A stretch of 64,000 nucleotides of DNA, taken from positions 1 through 64,000 of the forward strand of contig DAOPJV010000026.1 in assembly GCA_035399845.1 (NCBI GenBank). The letters are read 5' to 3'. The notes under the pieces were generated by a model that saw only the letters and a program-made list of their open reading frames with translations, did no database searches and had not been told where the DNA came from. Below are positions 16,531-25,472 of the stretch, one piece after another. Origin of the DNA: ECT2AJA-110-A sp035399845. Lineage in GTDB: Bacteria > Planctomycetota > Phycisphaerae > UBA1845 > UTPLA1. The position numbers and the translations under genes were made by a program. Position 1 is the stretch's first letter. Each line of letters starts with the position of its first letter.

Positions 16531-18237
16531 ATGCAGCATCACGGCCACAACAACCACATCGACGATTTTTCCGTCTCGGATATTCGTCACACGCTTCACG
16601 AGATCTGGCGCGTCGTTCGCGATCGCCGCTGGCTGTTCGTCATGCCCGCCTGTCTCGTGTCGTCGGTTGCGTTTCTGTGTTCACTCCTGGTTCCGCGACT
16701 CTACGACGGCGGCGCCATTGTCAAGAGCGAACACGATCCCGTCTTCTCCATCGTCAACGCGAGCATCTGGGCGCAGCCCTTTGCGGAAATCAAGAATCGC
16801 ATGCAGAGCGTCATCAAGGATCCGGCGCTCATCGAGGAGGCCCTCGCGGCCTGCGGACGCCTGGACAGGCTCGAACGCTTCCCGGACGGAACGCTGACCC
16901 CCGAAGGCAAGCGCCAGCGGGACCATCTCATCTCCACGATCGCGGCGGGATTGTCCGTCAAGACGATCAGCGAGTCTGACAATGAACGGATCGTCCAGAT
17001 CACGATGCGACACGCCGATCGCGAGCTGATCCCCGGCGTCGTTCGGGAGATTCGCAATCGCTACATCCCGAAGGCGACGGAAATGGCCGTCAGCGTTCTG
17101 GAAGACGTGCAGTCATTCCTGCGAACCGAGGCGGACAAGTCCCGGCAGCGAATCGCCGCCCTCAATCAGCAGATCGTCGAGTACGAACTGAAGTACCCCG
17201 GCATCGATCCGGACAAGCCCGACCATCTCGACGCGGAACAGACAAAACTCGTCATCGAGAAGGTGGACATCGAACGAGAAATCCAGGAGCTGCGCCTCTT
17301 TGAGGCCGAGCTTCAGAACAGCCTGGCCATGCTCTCCGGCGACAGCAGGGAGGCGCCGGGCGCCGCGCGGGAGATTCCCAATCCCCGTCGCACAGAGCTC
17401 CTGGAGGAAATCCAGCGACTTCGCGAGGAGATCCGTGTCGGCGTCACCCAGAAGGAGATGACCGACGCGCATCCCACGATCGTTCGAATCAAGGAACTGC
17501 TCGCGGCGCGTCAGCTCGAATACGACGAGACGCCCCCCACGATCCCGGAATTCAATGGCGCCGAGGCCGAGACCAACCGCTACGCGGCCCTTGAGGAAAC
17601 ACAGCGACAGTCCGACAAGCTGGCCACCCGGGTCGACAGCAAGGACCGCCGGCTCGCGGCCGTCGTTGGCCGCCTCGCCGAGATCGAGCGGGTTCGCGCC
17701 GCCGCCATGGAACATCGACAGGCCTATCACAAGGCCAAGGCGGAAATGACGCGGCTCAAGGAGGACCTGAACCAGTGGCAGGAGCAGATCGCCCCGGTCA
17801 GCCAGGTGCTCTATCTCGACAACAAAAATCGCTCGGTACGATTCAGCGCCATCCAGGGCGCCTGGGTTTCGCCGACACCCGTCACGCCCAAATCGTCGCT
17901 CGTCATGCTGATCTGCATGGGTATCGGCGGCGCCGTCGGCGTGCTGGTCGTCCTGATCGCGGAACTCCTCGATCACTCCTATCGAACGGCCAAGCAGCTC
18001 ACGACCTCGCTCGGACTGCCCGTCATCGAGAGCGTCGGCGAAATCATGACGGCGGCGAACATGCGACGCCGCATGATCCGCAAGGTGCTCGTCATGCCGG
18101 TCGCGGCGACCATCGCGATCACGGCCGCGACCTCCTCCGGATTGCTCGCCTACCTGAGCCTGGAGAATCCCGCGAAGTACGGTCGCGTGGCCGACAGCGC
18201 AAGACGAACGGTCAACGAAATGCTTGGGAATCAGTAA
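16531..18237 (+). CDS. Wzz/GumC-like chain-length determinant
   Basis: The 568-residue protein has the polysaccharide co-polymerase plan. A short cytoplasmic His-rich N-terminus (MQHHGHNNH) precedes TM1 (WLFVMPACLVSSVAFLC), a long periplasmic part with helical coiled-coil segments (about 190-430, e.g. VDIEREIQELRLFEAEL and RYAALEETQRQSDKLATRV), a Pro-rich stretch before the second membrane span (SPTPVTPKSSLVMLICMGIG) and a short cytoplasmic end. A third hydrophobic stretch near residue 530 is unusual. The kinase domain is not fused; it is encoded by the following gene. Such proteins set polymer length and connect the inner-membrane polymerase to Wza. Confidence 0.88.
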   Translation: MQHHGHNNHIDDFSVSDIRHTLHEIWRVVRDRRWLFVMPACLVSSVAFLCSLLVPRLYDGGAIVKSEHDPVFSIVNASIWAQPFAEIKNRMQSVIKDPALIEEALAACGRLDRLERFPDGTLTPEGKRQRDHLISTIAAGLSVKTISESDNERIVQITMRHADRELIPGVVREIRNRYIPKATEMAVSVLEDVQSFLRTEADKSRQRIAALNQQIVEYELKYPGIDPDKPDHLDAEQTKLVIEKVDIEREIQELRLFEAELQNSLAMLSGDSREAPGAAREIPNPRRTELLEEIQRLREEIRVGVTQKEMTDAHPTIVRIKELLAARQLEYDETPPTIPEFNGAEAETNRYAALEETQRQSDKLATRVDSKDRRLAAVVGRLAEIERVRAAAMEHRQAYHKAKAEMTRLKEDLNQWQEQIAPVSQVLYLDNKNRSVRFSAIQGAWVSPTPVTPKSSLVMLICMGIGGAVGVLVVLIAELLDHSYRTAKQLTTSLGLPVIESVGEIMTAANMRRRMIRKVLVMPVAATIAITAATSSGLLAYLSLENPAKYGRVADSARRTVNEMLGNQ

Positions 18238-18273
18238 CGCACGGCCCCGCGCCGATATTACGGAATCAACGCC

Positions 18274-19242
18274 ATGGGACGAATTGCTGACGCCATCAAG
18301 AAAGCCGAACGGGAACGGGCCCAGATCCGAAACGCCCGCATCGACGCGAACGTCACTTCCTCCGAACGAGTCGAGCGGGAAACCGCAGGCGTCGCCACGA
18401 TGGAGCCACCGGCGTTCGAGACGCCTCTGCGCGATTCGACGCTGACGGCCGATCCCGGCGCTCGCATCAGGACGCCGTCGGCGCGAAAGGAACTGAATCG
18501 ATTCTCGCCGGCGGGTCTTCGCAGGGACGACGCCATCGTGGCGCCGACGCCCCACTGGGACGTCCACAGCACTGTCGTCGCCGCCCGCGAACGAAACAGC
18601 ATGATCACGGAGCAGTACCGCGCGGCCCGTACGTGGCTGCTCCGCCGGAACACGGCCGGCAAGCACGCCTGTGTCGCGATCACGAGCAGCATTCCCAAGG
18701 AAGGCAAGAGCGTGACGACGGCCAACCTCGCCGTCACGATGGCCGAAGTGCGACATCTGAACGTCCTGGCGGTCGACTGCGATCTCCGACAGGGCTCCAT
18801 GGCGCGACTCTACAAGATGTCGAATACCCCGGGTCTTGCGGATGTCCTGACGGGACGCGTCAGCCTGGATGAGGCGATCGCCACGACGCCGATCCCCAAT
18901 CTCTGGACCCTCCCCGCCGGCGCCCGCCACGACCTGAATTCCGGCGAACTCATGAATTCCAGAGCCGCCACCCGCGTGTTCGACGAGCTGCGCGAGAGAT
19001 TTCACTACATTCTGGTCGATACTCCTCCCGTGCAGTCCCTGTCCGACGTGGGGGCCATCGGCGCCCTCTGCACCGGCGTGATCCTCGTTGTTCGTATGAA
19101 CAAGACGGCCTCGCACCTGGTCCGACAGTCCCTGCACTGGCTGCAGTCGAATCATCTGAATGTGCTCGGCTGCATCGCGTCCGACTGCCGCACCAAGGGG
19201 GCTCGCTACGAATACGAAGATCTCGACGCTGACGAGGAGTAG
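18274..19242 (+). CDS. CpsD/CapB-type tyrosine autokinase
   Basis: The 322-residue protein begins MGRIADAIKKAERERAQ, the start pattern of exosortase-associated tyrosine kinases. The first 100 residues are a variable, charged linker. The BY-kinase domain has Walker A (SSIPKEGKSVTT, about 138-149), Walker A' (AVDCDLRQGS, about 167-175) and Walker B (ILVDTPPV). A short Tyr-containing tail (RYEYEDLDADEE) provides two possible autophosphorylation sites, fewer than classical tyrosine clusters. It lies 36 bp after the Wzz-like gene, its likely membrane activator, so export and polymer length are probably controlled by phosphorylation cycling. Confidence 0.9.
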   Translation: MGRIADAIKKAERERAQIRNARIDANVTSSERVERETAGVATMEPPAFETPLRDSTLTADPGARIRTPSARKELNRFSPAGLRRDDAIVAPTPHWDVHSTVVAARERNSMITEQYRAARTWLLRRNTAGKHACVAITSSIPKEGKSVTTANLAVTMAEVRHLNVLAVDCDLRQGSMARLYKMSNTPGLADVLTGRVSLDEAIATTPIPNLWTLPAGARHDLNSGELMNSRAATRVFDELRERFHYILVDTPPVQSLSDVGAIGALCTGVILVVRMNKTASHLVRQSLHWLQSNHLNVLGCIASDCRTKGARYEYEDLDADEE

Positions 19243-19243
19243 C

Positions 19244-20347
19244 CTGATTCGCGAATCCGGGATTCGCGACCGGCGGCCCCTGCGCGACGACATCCCCGAC
19301 GCCGCGGCGCCAAACGTCTCGGACTTTGTCGAGGACGCGGACGCCGGCCCCTGGACGACCTACGTCGATTCGCACCCGAACGGAACCCTCTTCCACGGTC
19401 TCGAATGGAAACGGGCCGTCGCCCGGACCTTCGGCCATCGCCCCCGCTACCTGATCGCGCGGCGCGACGAACGCGTCATCGGCGTCCTTCCGATGTTCGA
19501 CGTTCGCAGTGTCGTCGCCTCCCGAATGCTCGTCAGCATGCCCTACGCGACTTACGGCGGCGTCCTGGCGGATGACGCGGACGCGGGCGGCGCCCTGATT
19601 CAGGCCGCCATTCAGCTGGCCGATCAAGTGGGCGCCACGACGATCGATCTGCGATCCGAATTCGCCGCGGCGCCCAATGCGCCCATCGTCGAATCGCACG
19701 CCACGTTTCGCCGCCCCCTGCCGACCCATGTGGATGAAGTCGCATCCATTTTCCCGCGAAAGGCCCGCGCCGCCGCTCGCCAGGCCGAGACCAAATTCCG
19801 GCTCGACGTGTCATTCGATTCCGGGGCCCTGCCCATCGTCTGGCGCCTCTACTCGCGATCGATGCGTCGACTCGCGTCACCCAACTATCCGCTGCGGTTC
19901 TTTGAGTCGCTTCGCGGCGCCCTGGGCGATCGATTTCTCACGCAGGTTGTGCGCTGCGACGGACAGCCGGTTGCCGGTCTCATCACGTTCCTGCATCGCA
20001 GGACGATGATGCCCTACTTCCTGGGACTCGACGAACGGCGGTCCCTGTACGGTCTGAGTCACTTCGTCTATCTGAAGTGCATGGCGTGGGGCGTTGCGAA
20101 CGGATATCGCGAATTTGATTTCGGCAGATCACGCCGCGAAAACAAAGGCGCCTTCGACTTCAAAAGGCACTGCGGGTTTGAGCCGACAATTCTTCAGTAC
20201 CAGCGCTACGTAGCGCCGGGCGCTAGAGCGCCCGATCTGTCACCCGGCTCCGCGAAGTGGGCCGTGGCCAGACGCGTTTGGCGCGGGCTGCCGCTGGCGA
20301 TCACACGCCCACTGGGCGGATGGCTGGCGAAGTCGATACCCGGCTGA
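19244..20347 (+). CDS. FemAB-family acyltransferase of EPS/exosortase type
   Basis: About 367 residues with two GNAT-like halves. The N-terminal half begins near VSDFVEDADAGPWTTYVDSHP and contains FHGLEWKRAVARTFGHRPRYLIA; the second half has VVRCDGQPVAGLITFLH and ends with the typical FDFGRSRRENKGAFDFKRHCGF block. FemAB relatives transfer aminoacyl groups; in exosortase-associated loci a FemAB member is a common companion (recalled as TIGR03019). The start is uncertain: the only upstream ATG (19160) lies 83 bp inside the kinase gene, and no ATG or GTG occurs between the kinase stop and the domain. A CTG at 19244, preceded by GAGGAG, is the position I prefer. Confidence 0.8.
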   Translation: MIRESGIRDRRPLRDDIPDAAAPNVSDFVEDADAGPWTTYVDSHPNGTLFHGLEWKRAVARTFGHRPRYLIARRDERVIGVLPMFDVRSVVASRMLVSMPYATYGGVLADDADAGGALIQAAIQLADQVGATTIDLRSEFAAAPNAPIVESHATFRRPLPTHVDEVASIFPRKARAAARQAETKFRLDVSFDSGALPIVWRLYSRSMRRLASPNYPLRFFESLRGALGDRFLTQVVRCDGQPVAGLITFLHRRTMMPYFLGLDERRSLYGLSHFVYLKCMAWGVANGYREFDFGRSRRENKGAFDFKRHCGFEPTILQYQRYVAPGARAPDLSPGSAKWAVARRVWRGLPLAITRPLGGWLAKSIPG

Positions 20348-20362
20348 TGAAAGGGGAAGATC

Positions 20363-21664
20363 GTGGCGGAATCGAAGCGGCGGAAGATCCTCTACCTGAC
20401 AAACCGGGCGCCCTATCCGCCGGACAAAGGCGATCGCATCCGTACGTTTCATCAGATCGATCGTCTCGCCCTGCACTCCGATATCTTCTGCGCCACGTTT
20501 ACCGAGTCGCCATCGGACAGCGCCCGCGTCAACAAGCTCCGCCGATGGTGCCGGGACGTCCTTGCGATTCCGTGGCAGAAAAACGCGGCGAGAATTCGCG
20601 CCGCCACCTCCTGGATTCGCGGCGGCACGCTCACGCATGGCGCCTATTGGAATCCCGTCATGGCGCGGCAGCTCTGTCGATGGGCCGAGCGTCAGAGCTT
20701 TGACGTCGTCGTGTGCTTCTCATCGATCATGGCGCCCTACGCGGCGCTCATTCCGGCCAAACGCAGGATCCTCGACCTTTGTGACGTCGACAGCGAAAAG
20801 TGGAATGACTACGCGCGATCATCGCGTTTTCCGTTCTCACGCATCTTCGCATCCGAAGGCCGCAGACTGGCGACCTACGAACGCGAGGCGCTGACGCGGT
20901 TCGATGAAACCATCGTCATTACGCAGCGCGAGCGACGGCTGCTCGACGCCTTTGAACAGAATCCTCGAATTCACGTCGTCAGCAACGGCGTGCGACGCTT
21001 TGAGAATCCCACGGACGCGGCCCGCTGCGGTCCCGTCGTCGGGTTTCTCGGCACGATGGACTATCGACCCAATGTCGACGCCGTCCGATGGTTCGCCGAC
21101 CACGCCTGGCCGCTCGTCCAGGCGAAACACAATGACGCGCAGTTCACCATCATTGGTCGATCGCCCACCCGCGAAGTCCGACGACTCGGACGCCGGCCCG
21201 GGATCAACGTCACAGGCGGCGTTCGCGACATGCGAACGCATCTCGAACGATGCCGAATCGTCGTGACGCCGCTTCGCGTTGCCCGCGGTCTCCCCAACAA
21301 GATGATCGAGGCCATGGCGGCGGGACGCCCTGTCGTCACGACCTCCGCCGGCGCCGACTGCCTGAGCGCCGTCCCCGATACGCACCTGCTCGTCGGCGAC
21401 TCACCCGAGGCCTTCGCCGCCAGCGTCACGCAACTTCTGCGCGATGACGGGATGTGTCGACGAATTGCGGATCACGCCTATCGATGGGTCGGCGCCCATC
21501 ACGACTGGGACACGGAGCTCGACCAGTTTGAACGAATTGTTCTCGGCGATTTCGCCGCATCCCCCCGCTCGAGAAGATCGAGCGACGTCATGACGTCGGC
21601 GCCCGGCGCGTTCACGTTCGCCGACAGTTCGCCGGTCCTGAGCGACGTTCACATCCACGAATGA
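20363..21664 (+). CDS. GT4-type glycosyltransferase of EPS locus
   Basis: GTG 20363 follows a strong AGGGGAAGA Shine-Dalgarno sequence. The 433-residue protein has two Rossmann halves of the GT-B fold. The N-terminal half opens ILYLTNRAPYPPDKGDRIRT, which I associate with TIGR03087, the exosortase-A-linked sugar transferases; DLCDVDSEKW is the segment after the first half. The C-terminal half has VVGFLGTMDYRPN, FTIIGRSP and the nucleotide-sugar region RGLPNKMIEAMAAGRPVV with the E-x7-E-like motif. The final 30 residues are a Ser-rich extension. It is likely to add a sugar from a nucleotide donor to a lipid-linked EPS repeat at the cytoplasmic face. Confidence 0.85.
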   Translation: MAESKRRKILYLTNRAPYPPDKGDRIRTFHQIDRLALHSDIFCATFTESPSDSARVNKLRRWCRDVLAIPWQKNAARIRAATSWIRGGTLTHGAYWNPVMARQLCRWAERQSFDVVVCFSSIMAPYAALIPAKRRILDLCDVDSEKWNDYARSSRFPFSRIFASEGRRLATYEREALTRFDETIVITQRERRLLDAFEQNPRIHVVSNGVRRFENPTDAARCGPVVGFLGTMDYRPNVDAVRWFADHAWPLVQAKHNDAQFTIIGRSPTREVRRLGRRPGINVTGGVRDMRTHLERCRIVVTPLRVARGLPNKMIEAMAAGRPVVTTSAGADCLSAVPDTHLLVGDSPEAFAASVTQLLRDDGMCRRIADHAYRWVGAHHDWDTELDQFERIVLGDFAASPRSRRSSDVMTSAPGAFTFADSSPVLSDVHIHE

Positions 21665-21891
21665 GCTGACCTCCGGGGCGTGTGATGTAACATCCGCCGC
21701 CCGCCTCGCGCATCGCGCCGCGATTCCAGCATCGTGAGCGGACAAACGCGCAGTTGTTGCGCGACGGCTCGCGGTCTCGCCCTCGTAATTGCCGGCCGAT
21801 TTCTTCAGTCGCAGCGGCGCCCGCTCGATAACTTTATGAGACGTTGGACGCGCGACCCCTGCGCGCGGCGCAGGCGTTCGGAGGCGGCAAA

Positions 21892-23412
21892 GTGACGGCA
21901 TTCACGACGAACCAACGCGTAGACGCGGGCCTGATCGATCTGACGGCGCCGGCGAACGCTGAATCCGTGGCGCGGAGGTCCATCGAAAACGACACGCCGT
22001 CCCGACGACCCGCGCCGTCGCCTGACGGTCAGCGGCGCAATGTGCTCGTCATCGCGAGTCGATTCCCCCCCGTTGCGTCTGTGGGCGCGATTCGAATTCG
22101 CAAGTTCGCCAAGTACCTGCGCGAATTCGGCTGGGAGCCGATCGTCATTACCGGCGCCATGCGGGCGGACACGCAGAGCAGCCACGACGCCCGCCGCGCC
22201 ATCGATCGGGAGAGCCTCGAGGACCTGCCAACGGACCTGAATGTCCATCGGCTCAGCCCGTCGCTCGATCACTGGCCTACACATGTGAGCAGAAGTCTCG
22301 GCGCGAAACTGGGCGCATGCACGCGTCTGATCGGCCTGAGCGAAAAACGCTGGCAGGACGGCCTGAAGTGGCGATTTGAGAGGATCCACGATCGACTGGC
22401 GTTCCCGGATCGAGGGATCTGGCGATTACCAACCATTGTGCGCCTCGCGCGAAAGCTCCATCGAACACACAGGTTCGACGCCGTGTTCTCCAGCGGCATG
22501 CCTTTCAGCGATCACCTGATCGGGCTCGCCGTCCGGCGAGCGCTGCGGATACCCTGGCTGGCCGACTTCCGCGACCCGTGGGTGGAGTACATCCACTGGA
22601 AGCAGTGGACGAGTCGCTGGGGGCGCAGCGCCACGCGACGCGCCGAGCGCGCCGTTGTCTCCGCGGCCGCCCGCGTGATCAGTGTCAACGATCACATGAC
22701 AGAACGATTCAGGTCGCGCTACGCGCAGGAATCGCCTGACAAGTTCATCACGATTCCGAATGGCTTCGACCCAGCCGACTTCCGCGCAGTCGCCTCGGCG
22801 AACGACACTGTCGCTCCCAATCGCCGGTTTACGCTGCTCTACGCGGGCTCGCTCTACCAGACGCGCAGCCCGGACAAGCTGATCGACGCGTTCTGCGCAT
22901 TTCTCGATTCGACGCCGGAGGCGGCGGAATTTGCCACTTTGGAATTTGTCGGGCGCCCCGGACCCCACATCGATTCGCTTCTGCGGCGGCGGCCCGACGC
23001 CATCCACTATCGCGGCCTGTTGCCCCACGCCGCCACGTGCCGAGCCATGGCAAACGCGAGCGTCAACGTCGTGCTCCTGCCGAATTTGCCGGGCAGTGAA
23101 AAGGACACAACGGCCAAGATCTACGAATGCCTGGGCGGCGGACGTCCGATTCTTGCGGCAGTGCCACTGAACGGCGCCGCCGCAGGTGTTCTGCGGGAAT
23201 TCGACGGCGTCAGCCTGTGCGATCCGGATGATGCGCAGGCGATTGAGACCGCGATTGCAACGCTCTACGGTCGCTGGCGCGTGAGCGACGCGCGGCTCCA
23301 TCGGTCGGAATCGGCCATGGAACCGCACACGCGACGCGCCCAGGCCCGACTGCTGGCCGCGCAACTCGATGAGATCCGCCCCATCGCCGCCCGGGAGACG
23401 ATCGCACGATGA
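21892..23412 (+). CDS. Glycosyltransferase (GT-B, GT4-like)
   Basis: GTG 21892 is preferred because GGAGG lies seven bases upstream; the frame opens further back to TTG 21844. About 506 residues. The first 45 are a low-complexity leader. The N-terminal Rossmann half reads VLVIASRFPPVASVGAIRIRKFAKYL and contains PWLADFRDPW, a motif of group-1 transferases also found in the gene at 25473. The C-terminal half has TLLYAGSLYQTRSPDKLIDAF, VVLLPNLPGSEKDTTAKIYECLGGGRPILA with the donor-binding loop. The stop overlaps the ATG of the next gene by four bases (ATGA), indicating translational coupling. A 227-bp gap before it contains no gene. Confidence 0.83.
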   Translation: MTAFTTNQRVDAGLIDLTAPANAESVARRSIENDTPSRRPAPSPDGQRRNVLVIASRFPPVASVGAIRIRKFAKYLREFGWEPIVITGAMRADTQSSHDARRAIDRESLEDLPTDLNVHRLSPSLDHWPTHVSRSLGAKLGACTRLIGLSEKRWQDGLKWRFERIHDRLAFPDRGIWRLPTIVRLARKLHRTHRFDAVFSSGMPFSDHLIGLAVRRALRIPWLADFRDPWVEYIHWKQWTSRWGRSATRRAERAVVSAAARVISVNDHMTERFRSRYAQESPDKFITIPNGFDPADFRAVASANDTVAPNRRFTLLYAGSLYQTRSPDKLIDAFCAFLDSTPEAAEFATLEFVGRPGPHIDSLLRRRPDAIHYRGLLPHAATCRAMANASVNVVLLPNLPGSEKDTTAKIYECLGGGRPILAAVPLNGAAAGVLREFDGVSLCDPDDAQAIETAIATLYGRWRVSDARLHRSESAMEPHTRRAQARLLAAQLDEIRPIAARETIAR

Positions 23413-24419
23413 ATTCCCTTCTGTCCAACACCAGGTTCGAGGCGTGGACGGGCCGTCTCGTGCGGACGCTCCGGCGCAAACACAACGAACGCTGCTTCAC
23501 GATTCTGACCTATCACAGTATCGCGAGGGAACCGAGCGTATTCTCGACGGGACCGGGCTTGCGCCATTCGCCCGCAGCCTTCGAACGCGAAGTCGAGTAT
23601 CTTGCAGAGAACTTCAATGTCATCGCGTTGTCCGAACTCGTCTCGATGATTCGCAACGGTGAACAACCACGACGCGCCGTCGCCATCACACTCGACGACG
23701 GCTACGCCGACGCCCTGACCTGCGCCGCGCAGATCTGCTATCGCCGGCGACTGCCGCTGACGATTTTCCCCGTCACGAGCGTTGTCGGGAACACAGGACT
23801 GATCTGGCAGCACAAGCTCGCCTGGCTCGTCTCACAGGATCAATCGGATCGCGTGTGGGACGCCCTCTCCGCGGAAGGCTGGGCGACACCGGAAGACCGA
23901 CACGACGTCGAGGGTTTCGTCCGACGACACTTCCGCGTGGACATCCCGGACATCCTCGAAGAAGTCATGAAGCAGGTGGGCGTCACGTCTCGCTCGCTGG
24001 CGGAGAAGCTCCGCCCGTACGTCGAACCCGATGAAATCGCCAGGGCCGATTCGACATTCGTGGAGTTCGGCAATCACACGGACACGCATCCCGTCCTCTC
24101 GGCCATCACGGACCATCAGCAGCTCGTGGAAATCGGCGCCGCCTCACGCAAGCTCATGGAATGGACGAACCGTGCGCCGACGACGCTGGCCTATCCCTTC
24201 GGTCTCAAACCGCATTACAACGACAGGAGTCGTTCCATTGCCGAGGCCACGGGACATCTCGCAACCGTCGACATGCGCCGGCGCATGAACCTGGGGATCG
24301 TGGATCCCTACGAACTGAGTCGCAAACCGGCCGTGTGCCCGTCACAGACGGATTTTGAGAAACTCGTCGAGGACTGGCCCGCGAACACTCTTGGCGCGCC
24401 ACCCGTAGTGAAGCCATGA
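23409..24419 (+). CDS. Polysaccharide deacetylase (NodB homology)
   Basis: The 336-residue protein has the NodB fold: FTILTYHSI near residue 30, the metal-binding ITLDDGYADAL near 94-104 (catalytic base and metal Asp), then the FGNHTDTHP block with the two metal-binding His residues near 218-225, and AYPFG further on. No signal peptide is present, so it may act in the cytoplasm or on the inner face, as in exosortase-associated deacetylases. It overlaps the preceding glycosyltransferase and the following gene by four bases each (ATGA), so the three are translated as a block. It is expected to remove N-acetyl or O-acetyl groups from EPS intermediates. Confidence 0.88.
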   Translation: MNSLLSNTRFEAWTGRLVRTLRRKHNERCFTILTYHSIAREPSVFSTGPGLRHSPAAFEREVEYLAENFNVIALSELVSMIRNGEQPRRAVAITLDDGYADALTCAAQICYRRRLPLTIFPVTSVVGNTGLIWQHKLAWLVSQDQSDRVWDALSAEGWATPEDRHDVEGFVRRHFRVDIPDILEEVMKQVGVTSRSLAEKLRPYVEPDEIARADSTFVEFGNHTDTHPVLSAITDHQQLVEIGAASRKLMEWTNRAPTTLAYPFGLKPHYNDRSRSIAEATGHLATVDMRRRMNLGIVDPYELSRKPAVCPSQTDFEKLVEDWPANTLGAPPVVKP

Positions 24420-25405
24420 CGGCCACGACACGCCCCCATCTGATCGTTGCGCCCTATCCCGGTGAATTCGGATGGGAGCTGATGAACTGGCAGGGCCGCG
24501 TGCGCCATATCGCGCGTTCGACGTCCTATGGCGTCATGACCATCGTCGGCCCGCCGGATCGCAGGGCCCTCTACACGGATATCTTTCGCGCCATGCCCAA
24601 GCGCGTGCGCTTCTGCCCGGCGCGCCCCCTCGATCTGCCGGGCGCCGCCTGTGACGATCATCGCATCGATTCGCAGGGCGCGAAGATGAACCCCGAATTC
24701 GTCGCGTCGATGCTCGAGCGATTCACACGCGCCGCGTGTCGCCATGCGGGCTTCGAGCCCACGGGCGAAATTCTCACACCCCCCATGGATTCCTCCATGT
24801 GGCTGACGAGCCCGCCGGAACAGGCGATCGTCTCGCTGCGTCGCGCCGGTCCGATCGACATCGACGTCGCCCTCGTCACACGCCGCCGCGAAATCGCCCC
24901 GGAACGCAACCAGCCCGACGCGTGGTGGAACCAGCTGGAAAACCAACTGCGACTCTGCGGTCTCAACGTCGTCCGATGTGAGCCCCCGCTGAACGCCGCA
25001 ATCTCAACGCTCTCCCGCTCGCGGCTGGCCATCGGCGCCTCCACGGGCGGTCTGCATCTGGCCAACCTCTGCGACTGCCCGCACTACGTCTGGGGCCCAG
25101 GCCCCGAGGCGACGTGGACGCCGATGCGGATCACGAACCGCCAGCGCTACGAAACGATCTGGAATCCCTTCGGCGTCGCCTGCCAGTATGATGAATGCGG
25201 CTGGCGACCGTCGATAGAACATGTAGTGAAAAGGACGCTGTCGGCGCTGAAGGAGATCGGATTGCCGGCGCTGGCCTCGTCGCGGCCCAAGCGCGCGAGC
25301 GCCCGATGGCTGATCCGTCGGAAGCTCTCGGCCCTGATCATGCCGACGAATCGCTCGAAAGTGCCCTGGCGGGTCCGTGAGTTCGTCCGCACGCATCTGA
25401 TCTAG
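24416..25405 (+). CDS. Putative glycosyltransferase-like protein of unknown specificity
   Basis: The 329-residue protein opens with LIVAPYPGEFGWELMNWQGRVR, a motif I have seen in uncharacterised GT-B/heptosyltransferase-like proteins of capsule clusters. Other recognisable parts are an RRREIAPERN segment, a central strand IGASTGGLHLANLC that looks like the second-half donor loop of such enzymes (Gly-rich turn followed by an H-L-A pattern), and YVWGPGPEATWTP. No membrane span. ATGA overlap with the deacetylase makes a role in the same pathway likely. I cannot name the substrate or exclude a non-catalytic role. Confidence 0.55.
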   Translation: MTATTRPHLIVAPYPGEFGWELMNWQGRVRHIARSTSYGVMTIVGPPDRRALYTDIFRAMPKRVRFCPARPLDLPGAACDDHRIDSQGAKMNPEFVASMLERFTRAACRHAGFEPTGEILTPPMDSSMWLTSPPEQAIVSLRRAGPIDIDVALVTRRREIAPERNQPDAWWNQLENQLRLCGLNVVRCEPPLNAAISTLSRSRLAIGASTGGLHLANLCDCPHYVWGPGPEATWTPMRITNRQRYETIWNPFGVACQYDECGWRPSIEHVVKRTLSALKEIGLPALASSRPKRASARWLIRRKLSALIMPTNRSKVPWRVREFVRTHLI

Positions 25406-25472
25406 AATCGCCCGCGTCGGGCGTGTCGATGGCTCGACAGCGTCGAACCACAATCGCAGGTCACGCCCCGCC

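Noticed and set aside
17113..19293. 726-codon minus-strand frame across the Wzz and kinase genes
   Set aside because: It is antisense to two genes with clear domain motifs, reads as Arg/Asp/His-rich low complexity and has no recognisable domain; it is an effect of high GC codon bias.
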